DNA from: Duganella sp. sic0402
Lineage (GTDB): Bacteria > Pseudomonadota > Gammaproteobacteria > Burkholderiales > Burkholderiaceae_D
NCBI RefSeq assembly: GCF_019219065.1
Contig: NZ_JAHUWK010000003.1
Coordinates: forward strand, 186,001-250,000
DNA: 64,000 bases
Reading direction: 5' to 3'
The position numbers and the translations under genes were made by a program. The number at the start of each line of letters is the position of its first letter. Position 1 is the stretch's first letter. The notes under the pieces were generated by a model. It saw only the letters and a program-made list of their open reading frames with translations. It was not told the DNA's origin and did no database searches. Of the stretch, positions 53,484 through 60,729 are shown in pieces.

Positions 53484-54695
53484 TCACTTCATCGCCTTGG
53501 ACAGTGTGTCCAGCAGCTGCCCCTCAGCATCGGCGCTCAACTCCCAGAACATCGCTCCGCGCAAGCCTTGATGCTTGATGTAGCCAGCCTTCTCGCGCAG
53601 CGAGGCCGGGTCTTCATAAGTAATCCACACCTGCTCCGCCGCGTTATACATGTACGGTGCGCGCGACGCCGCATTGCGATAGCGCCGGTAGCCTTCGCCG
53701 CGTTGCAGCAGCATGCCGTAGCCATATGAATTGCCGCCGTTGACGCCATCGCTGACCGGTCCCTGGCACAGCTGATACTGGCCATCGCCGTCAGCGCCCG
53801 GCGCGCAGCCCTTCCAGCCGTAACCGTAGAACGGCACGCCGAGTACCAGCTTATCCTTCGCCACACCAGCCGCCAGGTAGCGCTGCACCGAGCGTGCCAC
53901 GTACAAGCCGCTGGCGTTCACCGGATCCTTCGGATCAGCAAACAGCGCCGCGTGATGGCCTGTGCTTTTTTCCCATGGCGCGTGGTAGTCGTACGCCATG
54001 ATGTTGATCCAGTCCAGATGCTGCGCCAGCTGCTTCAGCCAGACGCCGTCGCCGACGTAGTTGCCGTTGGCGCCAGCGGCGATGGTGATGCTGTAATGCT
54101 TGCCATCCTGCTTGCCCGCCGCGTCATAGGCTGCGCGCAGCTCGCGCGTCCAGGTGATGAAGTTCTGCCGGTCTTCCACTCGCGCGCACACCTCGCCCTT
54201 CACGCAAGGCACGCCGGCTTCACCCGGATATTCCCAATCCAGATCAACGCCATCGAGCCCGTAGCGGCGCATGGTCTTCAACGACGACGCGATGAAATTG
54301 GCGCGCGCCTGCGGCGACGCCGCCACGTCGGAGAATCGGTTGGACCAATCCCAGCCGCCAACCGACAGCACCACCTTGAAGTGCGGATTATGCTGCTTCA
54401 GCGCCGCCAGCGCGTGCAGGTTGGCGCCATCCTCGGCTTCGTTACGCCAGGCCAGCGCGCCGTTCAGCGGCTCCTGGCATGGCGCCACATCGTTGACCGA
54501 AGCATCGGCATTGCCATGCTTACCATCCCAGCACAAGTCGGCAAACGCGTACAGCGCCATGGTCAGCTTGCTGGCGTCCACCTTGGACACCGGGAAGCTC
54601 TGATGCTTCCAGCCAGCGTAGTAGCCGATCACTTCGCCGGCCATCGCCGGGGAGATCGCCAGCGCGGCGATCAGGGGAATAAATTTAATTTGCAT
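53484..54695 (-). CDS. Secreted GH18 chitinase
   Basis: A 403-aa enzyme hydrolysing chitin. The signal peptide is MQIKFIPLIAALAISPAMAG; the GH18 barrel (about residues 22-400) has the SVGGWDWSNRF substrate motif and the catalytic DGVDLDWEYPG (DxxDxDxE form). No chitin-binding domain is visible. The ATG at 54695 begins the signal peptide and overlaps the end of the gntR gene by 11 bp, so regulator and chitinase form an operon. Confidence 0.96.
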   Translation of the reverse strand: MQIKFIPLIAALAISPAMAGEVIGYYAGWKHQSFPVSKVDASKLTMALYAFADLCWDGKHGNADASVNDVAPCQEPLNGALAWRNEAEDGANLHALAALKQHNPHFKVVLSVGGWDWSNRFSDVAASPQARANFIASSLKTMRRYGLDGVDLDWEYPGEAGVPCVKGEVCARVEDRQNFITWTRELRAAYDAAGKQDGKHYSITIAAGANGNYVGDGVWLKQLAQHLDWINIMAYDYHAPWEKSTGHHAALFADPKDPVNASGLYVARSVQRYLAAGVAKDKLVLGVPFYGYGWKGCAPGADGDGQYQLCQGPVSDGVNGGNSYGYGMLLQRGEGYRRYRNAASRAPYMYNAAEQVWITYEDPASLREKAGYIKHQGLRGAMFWELSADAEGQLLDTLSKAMK

Positions 54696-55440
54696 TGAGC
54701 TCCGCCACAAAGTCATACATATCGCCACGGAAGTACGAGCGGCAGAACTCCACCGCGCGCCCGTCGCGCAAAAAACCCAGGCGCTCCACCGCCAGGCCGG
54801 CATCGCCTTCCCTGGCCTGCAGCAGCGTCGCCTGTTCCGCGTTCAGCAACAGCGCCGACAGGCGCTGCAAGGCGCGCACCGGCCGGTTGCCAGACTTTTC
54901 CAGCGCGTCATACATCGACACGTCCACCGCCTCCAGCGACGGCAGGCAGGACGCCACGATGGTCGCGTATTCAAGGCACATCGGCACATCGTCCGCATAG
55001 CGCATGCGGTTGAAGCGGTAGACCTTGGAGCCGGGACTGAGCCGAAGCCGCATCGCCTCGTCCGGCGTCACCGTCCCTTCCGAGCGCTTCAGCCAGACGC
55101 TGCGCGGCGTGCGTCCACGCGCCCGCATATCTTCCGAAAAGGAGGTCAGCTTGGCGAAGTTCTTCTCGATGCGGGTGTTGATGAAATTGCCGGAGCCGGC
55201 ACGGCGCACCAGCACACCCTCGCTCACCAAACCGTCGATGGCCTTGCGCACCGTAATGCGCGAGATCTCCAGGTCTGCCGCCATCTGGCGTTCAGCCGGC
55301 AAGGCGTCTTCCGGCTGCAGCAAATGCAGTTCGATCGCCGAGCGCAGCGCACGCTGCAGACGCTGGTACAGCGGCAGGTTACTGGTCTCATTGAGGTGCT
55401 GCCGGATGTGTACCAGTGGGGTCATTGAATCGCTTTCCAT
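54685..55440 (-). CDS. GntR/HutC-family regulator of GlcNAc use (NagR-like)
   Basis: A 251-aa regulator: winged HTH at about residues 22-90 (LYQRLQRALRSAIELHLLQP, PAERQMAADLEISRITVRKA) and a C-terminal UTRA ligand domain (about 100-245) as in NagR/DasR. Its place between the chitinase and TonB receptor genes and the shared operators argue that it controls the whole locus, with a GlcN/GlcNAc phosphate as inducer by analogy. The start may be 55440 or 55425 (GGAAAG 7 nt upstream); a longer ORF to 55488 is unlikely since the operator would then be coding. Confidence 0.88.
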   Translation of the reverse strand: MESDSMTPLVHIRQHLNETSNLPLYQRLQRALRSAIELHLLQPEDALPAERQMAADLEISRITVRKAIDGLVSEGVLVRRAGSGNFINTRIEKNFAKLTSFSEDMRARGRTPRSVWLKRSEGTVTPDEAMRLRLSPGSKVYRFNRMRYADDVPMCLEYATIVASCLPSLEAVDVSMYDALEKSGNRPVRALQRLSALLLNAEQATLLQAREGDAGLAVERLGFLRDGRAVEFCRSYFRGDMYDFVAELNAN

Positions 55441-55477
55441 AACGATGAAGACATCCTCTCTGACATTGTTCGACGAT

Positions 55478-55495
55478 AATACCAACAAAATACCA
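55478..55495. promoter_or_regulatory. Putative NagR-type operator before gntR
   Basis: AATACCA (55478-55484), 4 nt, AATACCA (55489-55495): identical half-sites 11 bp apart, as before nagK. It overlaps the presumed -10 of gntR, consistent with autorepression. Confidence 0.62.
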
Positions 55496-55687
55496 AACTA
55501 CTACACCCATCCTCTCCGGCAATCCAAATAAATTCCTTACGTAGAAAGAAACCCTTATAGACAAAGGCTTTCTTCATGTTGCAAACACACACAACGGTTT
55601 TCCATACCACCATCAATCCGGTATTACGCTGTTGCCGAAATCCCACTTTGTATGCTGCATACAACATAACAAAAAAGAATTTTAAAG

Positions 55688-55705
55688 TGGTAGTGATCTG
55701 GTATT
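55688..55705. promoter_or_regulatory. Putative NagR-type operator before the TonB receptor gene
   Basis: TGGTAGT (55688-55694), 4 nt, TGGTATT (55699-55705), the same half-site in reverse orientation with the same 11-bp step. It lies just upstream of a -10-like TATATT (55716-55721), where the -35 would be, fitting repression. Confidence 0.6.
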
Positions 55706-55814
55706 AAAACGCGAGTATATTGGCGTTGGATTGGTTTTGAACGTGATTTAAAAAAGAAAGACGACACATCAACAATCGGTGGGCTCGGCGGAGCCTTCAA
55801 CAACGGGAGGGAAT

Positions 55815-58577
55815 ATGCAGTACAACTCGAATAACAGCACCATGTCCAAACTAACGCCGATCGCCACTGCGGCGGCCATCCTGACGCTGAGCGTCGCGAT
55901 GAACGCCCAGGCGCAGCAGACGCCGGCCGAACCGGACACCGTGATCGTCAGCGGCATTCGCGGCTCGCTGCAGCAATCGCTGTCGGTAAAGCGCAATGCG
56001 TCGAGCAACGTCGACGTGATCACCGCAGAAGACGTCGGCAAAATGCCTGACAAGAACGTGGCCGACTCGCTGCAACGCGTGCCAGGCGTGAACATCTCCA
56101 CCTCGGGCGCAGGCTCGGGCGGCTTCGATGAGAACGACCGCGTGTCGATGCGCGGTACCGCGCCATCGCTGACCCAGACCCTGATCAACGGCCACGCGGT
56201 ATCGACCGGCGACTGGTTCGTGCTGGATCAGGTGGGCGGTGCTGTTGGCCGCTCCGCCTCCTACTCGCTGCTGCCGTCGGAAATCGTCGGCCAGGTAGTG
56301 GTCTACAAAGCCCCGACCGCCGACCAGGTGGAAGGCGGTTCGAGCGGCTCGATCGACATCCGCACCCGTCACCCGCTGGACTTCAAGAACGCGGTATCGA
56401 TGGAAGCCACCGTGCAAGGCGTGTACTCCACGCTGGCGGAAAAAACCGATCCGCAATTCAGTGGCCTGTTCAACTGGAAGAATGAAGCCGGCACGCTGGG
56501 CCTGATGGTGCAAGGCTTCTCGGAAAAACGCTCGCTGCGCCGCGACGGCCAGGAGCTGCTGCAATGGACGCAAGTGGCGCCGACCAATGCCGCCGTCAAG
56601 ACCAATCCTGACCTGGCCAATGTCTGGTTCCCGCGCCTGATCGGCTCTTCGCTGTTCCAGCAAGAGCGCAAGCGCAAGGGCGGCCTGATCGACCTGCAAT
56701 TCAAGCCTAGCCGCGACTTCTCGCTGGAAGCCACCTACTTCCGCTCGAAGATGGATGCATCGAACTACAACACCAACTACATGACCGACATGAATGGTTC
56801 GGGCATGCTGGGTGCTGGCGTCGCACCTGATCCTGGCTATGTGATCCGCAACGGCACGCTGGTGTCGGCTTCGTTTACCAACAAGGGCACCGCTGCCGCG
56901 CCGCTGCGCTACGGCATCGTCGACAACATCGTGCGCGAAGGCGCTTACGCGCAGACCGAGTTCTTCGACGTGGACGGCAAATGGCGCGCCACCGACCGTC
57001 TGGTATTCACCGCCAAGGCCGGCTCCACCAAGGGCAAGGGCGTGACCCCGAGCCAGGGCGTGTTTGAAGGTGACGTCAACAACTCCGGCGCCAGCTACCA
57101 GCTGAACGGCCTGGGTTCGCCAGCCACCGTCAAATTCCCGAACATTAATACCGCCGTCTTCACCGGCACGCCGCTGGACTGGATCTTCGGCGTATCGCCA
57201 GCCAGCACCGACGACAAAGAAACCTACGGCCAGATCGACGCCGCTTTCCAGCTGGATGCAGGCCCGCTGCGCGAGATCAAGTTCGGCGCGCGTGGCACCC
57301 ACCACACCCGTTCGAACTTCGAAGTGGCGCAAGGTCCTAACTGGTCCAACACCGATGTGGGGGGCACCAGCACCAACCCGGCATGGAACGGCACCACCTA
57401 CCCTGGCAACTTCGGCAGCGACCTGGGTGGCGACTTCCCTAAAAATGTCTGGATGCTGGATCCGTCCATCTTGCAGGCATGGGGCAATCTGCACTCCAAC
57501 CGCGACGTCAGCCGCACCTACTACCAGGACATGTTCAACCTGAAGGAAAACACCAAGGCGATCTACGTCCAGGGTGAACTGGAAGGCGAAGGCTGGAGCG
57601 GTAACGTCGGCGTGCGCCTGGTGCGCACCGAAGGCACCTCGAACGGCTACCAGATCCTGCCCAACCAGCCAGCGGGCCAGAATCTGCCAGCCTATCCATG
57701 GGGCGGTTTCGTCAAGCAGACGGCGATCGACAACAACACCACCATCCCGTTGCCTAGCCTGAACCTGAAGTTCGACCTGCGCTCCGACCTGGTCGGCCGC
57801 CTGGGCATCTCGCGCACCATGACCCGTCCTGACTACGGCGCACTGGGCGGCGCGGTGCTGCTGACCGACGAAACCCATACCGGCAACGGCGGCAACGCGC
57901 AGCTGAAGCCAGTCAAGTCGACCAACCTGGACGCATCGCTGCAATGGTACTTCGCACCACGCGCGCTGCTGTCGGCCGGCGTGTTCTACATGGACCTGAA
58001 AGACTATGTGGGCTACGGTACCAGCACCGGTTCCTTCCTCGACACCCGCGCTTCGCAAGAGCAGAACAAGGCGGTGTTCGCAACCTACACCATCACCTCG
58101 CCGATCAACGTCGGCGCCAAGGTGAAGGGGCTGGAACTGGCCGCGCAAGTACCGGTGGGCATGGGCTTCGGCATTGACGGCAACGTTACGCTGACCGATT
58201 CGCACCTGGACTTCGGCGCCTGCCCTGCCATGCAGACCGCCACCGCAGGCGATCCTTGCGACATGCTGGGCGCTTCGAAGACCACTGCCAACGGCGGCAT
58301 CTACTTCGAGAACGACAAGTTCAATGCGCGTCTGAGCTACGCATGGCGCTCGTCCTTCCTGGCTGCGCAGGATCGCGGCACGCCGCTGTACCAGGACTCG
58401 ACCGGCACGCTGTCGGCCTCGTTCAACTACAACATCAGCAAGAACATCACGCTGACTGTCAGTGGCCAGAACCTGAACAACCCGATCCTGAAGAACTACA
58501 TCTACAACAAGGATCAACCGGCACGCTTCTACGCCAACGGCGCGCAGTACTACGCTGGCGTACACGTGAAATACTAA
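55815..58577 (+). CDS. TonB-dependent receptor for chitin oligosaccharides
   Basis: A 920-aa outer-membrane receptor. Signal peptide to about residue 34 (AAAILTLSVAMNAQAQ), then a plug domain (about 60-180: VDVITAEDVGKMPDKNVADS, LQRVPGVN, RVSMRGTAPSLTQTLINGH) and a beta-barrel to the C-terminal YAGVHVKY with aromatic end. It is of the TIGR01782-like carbohydrate receptor type. Context (chitinase, NagR-type regulator) indicates chito-oligosaccharide uptake with TonB-ExbBD. The ATG at 55815 has GGGAGGG 4 nt upstream. Confidence 0.94.
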   Translation: MQYNSNNSTMSKLTPIATAAAILTLSVAMNAQAQQTPAEPDTVIVSGIRGSLQQSLSVKRNASSNVDVITAEDVGKMPDKNVADSLQRVPGVNISTSGAGSGGFDENDRVSMRGTAPSLTQTLINGHAVSTGDWFVLDQVGGAVGRSASYSLLPSEIVGQVVVYKAPTADQVEGGSSGSIDIRTRHPLDFKNAVSMEATVQGVYSTLAEKTDPQFSGLFNWKNEAGTLGLMVQGFSEKRSLRRDGQELLQWTQVAPTNAAVKTNPDLANVWFPRLIGSSLFQQERKRKGGLIDLQFKPSRDFSLEATYFRSKMDASNYNTNYMTDMNGSGMLGAGVAPDPGYVIRNGTLVSASFTNKGTAAAPLRYGIVDNIVREGAYAQTEFFDVDGKWRATDRLVFTAKAGSTKGKGVTPSQGVFEGDVNNSGASYQLNGLGSPATVKFPNINTAVFTGTPLDWIFGVSPASTDDKETYGQIDAAFQLDAGPLREIKFGARGTHHTRSNFEVAQGPNWSNTDVGGTSTNPAWNGTTYPGNFGSDLGGDFPKNVWMLDPSILQAWGNLHSNRDVSRTYYQDMFNLKENTKAIYVQGELEGEGWSGNVGVRLVRTEGTSNGYQILPNQPAGQNLPAYPWGGFVKQTAIDNNTTIPLPSLNLKFDLRSDLVGRLGISRTMTRPDYGALGGAVLLTDETHTGNGGNAQLKPVKSTNLDASLQWYFAPRALLSAGVFYMDLKDYVGYGTSTGSFLDTRASQEQNKAVFATYTITSPINVGAKVKGLELAAQVPVGMGFGIDGNVTLTDSHLDFGACPAMQTATAGDPCDMLGASKTTANGGIYFENDKFNARLSYAWRSSFLAAQDRGTPLYQDSTGTLSASFNYNISKNITLTVSGQNLNNPILKNYIYNKDQPARFYANGAQYYAGVHVKY

Positions 58578-58599
58578 TCGGCTTCATTGTGTAGTCTGT

Positions 58600-58636
58600 G
58601 CCCGCCTCGGCTCTCCCGGCCCTGGCGGGCTTTTTT
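58600..58636 (+). terminator. Terminator after the TonB receptor gene
   Basis: GCCCGCC (58600-58606) and GGCGGGC (58624-58630) with a 17-nt loop and a T-run to 58636. It is 23 bp after the stop codon. Confidence 0.8.
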
Positions 58637-58653
58637 ATGCCATCATACGCCGC

Positions 58654-59493
58654 ATGAACACGCCCATCGAATATCGGGACCTGAACCCGCAACGCTTCTT
58701 CAGCGAAGTCGCGGGCAGCTACCGCCCTGCCATCCTGCGCGGCTTCGTGCGCCATTGGCCGGCAGTGCAGGCGGCGCTGCACTCGCCGGAAGCGCTGTGC
58801 CAGTACGTGCTTGGCCTCGCCAGCAATGCTGAAGTGGACGCGGTGATGACCCCGCCCGCCGAGCGTGGACGGCTGTTCTACTCAGCGGATATGAAAGGCT
58901 TCAACTTTGTCCGCAACAAGGTGACGCTGGCGCGCGTGATCGAACAACTGGCGCGCTACTCGCAGTTTGACGCGCCGCCCTCGGTGGCGATACAAAGCGC
59001 CTTGATCGACGAATGCATGCCGCGTTTCAGCGATGCCAATGCGGCGCCAGCGCTGCCTTCGTCTGTGCGACCGCGCCTGTGGCTCGGCAACACCATCACC
59101 ACCCCGGCGCATTTCGATCAATCGTACAACCTGGCCTGCGTGGTCGGCGGCCAGCGGCGCTTCACGCTGTTCCCGCCCGAGCAGGTGGACCAGCTTTATA
59201 TCGGCCCGGTCGATTTTGCGCCCACGCCAACGCCGATCAGCATGGTCAATTTCCGCGCGCCGGACCACGCCCTGCATCCACTGTTCCGCGAGGCGCTGGC
59301 GCATGCGCAAGTCGCCGACCTGCTGCCAGGCGACGCGCTCTACCTGCCCACCTTGTGGTGGCACCATGTGCAATCCACCGGACCGTTGAACATGATGGTC
59401 AACTACTGGTGGAAAGGCGAGCAGACATCCGAGGTGGAAGCCGCCCGCGAGGCCATTTTCAGATGTCTGAAAATCCTGCCCAAAGACTTTTAA
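58654..59493 (+). CDS. Cupin-like (JmjC-type) domain protein
   Basis: A 279-aa protein of the cupin-8 type. After YRPAILRGFVRHWPAV near the N-terminus, the core has TTPAHFDQSYNLACVVGGQR, with the HxD metal pair, and a later His in LWWHHVQS, as in iron/2-oxoglutarate dioxygenases. Cupin-8 proteins frequently accompany TonB receptors in carbohydrate loci of proteobacteria, as here. The substrate is unknown. Confidence 0.9.
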   Translation: MNTPIEYRDLNPQRFFSEVAGSYRPAILRGFVRHWPAVQAALHSPEALCQYVLGLASNAEVDAVMTPPAERGRLFYSADMKGFNFVRNKVTLARVIEQLARYSQFDAPPSVAIQSALIDECMPRFSDANAAPALPSSVRPRLWLGNTITTPAHFDQSYNLACVVGGQRRFTLFPPEQVDQLYIGPVDFAPTPTPISMVNFRAPDHALHPLFREALAHAQVADLLPGDALYLPTLWWHHVQSTGPLNMMVNYWWKGEQTSEVEAAREAIFRCLKILPKDF

Positions 59494-59556
59494 GCTCCCT
59501 TGCCCCACACTCCCGCTTTGTTCAAGCTGGAGAAGTTGTTGAATCATTCACAATCC

Positions 59557-60729
59557 ATGGCCGGCGTAGCACCTGCGCAGGCGGCCTCCATCAGTTTCGG
59601 CATGACGCTGATGATGGCCATGGCCTGCGGCGTCGCCGTCGCCAACATTTATTACAATCAGCCCTTGCTGGTGATGATGCAAGCGGCCTTCCCCGGCCAG
59701 GAATCCATCATCGGCTTCGTGCCGACCGTGACCCAGCTCGGCTACGCGCTAGGCCTGCTGTTTCTTGTGCCGCTCGGCGATCGCATTGAGCGCCGGCGTC
59801 TCATTCTTACCCAGTACGCGGCGCTGGCGCTGACGCTGGCCGGCGTCGCGCTGGCGCCCAACGCATGGTCGGTAGTTGCCGCCTCCATCGCCCTGGGCGT
59901 GGCCACCAGCGTGACCCAGCAAATCCTGCCATTCGCCGCCGAACTGTCGGCGCCGGAGCGTCGCGGCGCCACCATCGGCACTGTGATGAGCGGCCTGCTG
60001 TGCGGCATTCTGCTGGGCCGCGTGCTGGCCGGCGCTGTCGGCGAGCGCTATGGCTGGCGAGCCATGTTCTGGATCGGCATCGGCATGGCGGTGATGATGA
60101 CTGCGGTGCTGTCGCAGATCCTGCCGCGCAATCAGCCGAAGACGCGCGACAGCTATGGCTCGCTGATCAAATCGCTGTTCCGCATCTGGCGCGAAGAACC
60201 TGCGCTGCGACGTTCGACGATGGTGCAAGCCTGCGTGTTCGGTTCCTTCAGCGCGCTGTGGACCACGCTGACGCTGCACCTCGACGCCGGCTACCATCTG
60301 AGCGCGCAAGTGGCCGGGCTGTTTGGCCTGGTCGGCGCAGCCGGCGTGCTGTTTGCGCCGATCGCCGGCAAGGTGTCGGACCGCCGCGGGCCGCATGTGG
60401 TGATCGGCTTCGCCTGCTCAGTGATGGTGGTGTCGTGGCTGCTGCTGGGCATGTGGGGCATGCTGGCGGGACTGGTGGTCGGCATCCTGGTGCTGGACTT
60501 CGGCGCACAAAGCGCGCAGGTATCGAACCAGCACATCATCCAGGCGCTGCGTCCTGAAATGCGCAGCCGCCTGAATGCGATCCTGATGGGCGGCATGTTC
60601 ATCGGCGGCGCGGCCGGTTCCGCTTGCGCCATGCTGGCGTGGAAATCTTTCGGCTGGACCGGCGTGTCCACGCTGGGCGTCACGCTGGCGGTATGTGCGC
60701 TAGCCGTTCAGTCCTGGCGGCGCCCCTGA
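59557..60729 (+). CDS. MFS transporter
   Basis: A 390-aa, 12-segment major facilitator protein (AVANIYYNQPLLVMMQAAFP, TQLGYALGLLFLVPLGDRIE, RRLILTQYAAL). It resembles small-molecule exporters of the MFS_1 group. The start is uncertain: ATG at 59557, or a TTG near 59539 that has GGAG upstream. It follows the cupin gene by less than 70 bp; whether it belongs to the chitin locus is unclear. Its 3' end overlaps the convergent regulator gene by 30 bp. Confidence 0.88.
   Translation: MAGVAPAQAASISFGMTLMMAMACGVAVANIYYNQPLLVMMQAAFPGQESIIGFVPTVTQLGYALGLLFLVPLGDRIERRRLILTQYAALALTLAGVALAPNAWSVVAASIALGVATSVTQQILPFAAELSAPERRGATIGTVMSGLLCGILLGRVLAGAVGERYGWRAMFWIGIGMAVMMTAVLSQILPRNQPKTRDSYGSLIKSLFRIWREEPALRRSTMVQACVFGSFSALWTTLTLHLDAGYHLSAQVAGLFGLVGAAGVLFAPIAGKVSDRRGPHVVIGFACSVMVVSWLLLGMWGMLAGLVVGILVLDFGAQSAQVSNQHIIQALRPEMRSRLNAILMGGMFIGGAAGSACAMLAWKSFGWTGVSTLGVTLAVCALAVQSWRRP

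Larger units (their letters stand above)
55441..55814. other. Divergent regulatory region gntR - TonB receptor
   Basis: 374 bp, AT-rich, with no convincing gene. It holds the two operator pairs listed next, a -10-like TATTAT for gntR (55481-55476) that overlaps one pair, and TATATT (55716-55721) as a -10 candidate for the receptor gene. ATACCA and GGTATT also occur around 55603-55625 as a possible extra site. Confidence 0.6.

Noticed and set aside
55422..55667. 81-codon minus-strand frame in the gntR - TonB receptor gap
   Set aside because: Lies across the regulatory region, overlaps the operator, with no ribosome binding site; not supported as a gene.
55851..58565. 904-codon open frame antisense to the TonB receptor gene
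   Set aside because: Composition is typical of a GC-rich shadow frame and no signal or domain is visible; the sense frame is clearly a receptor.
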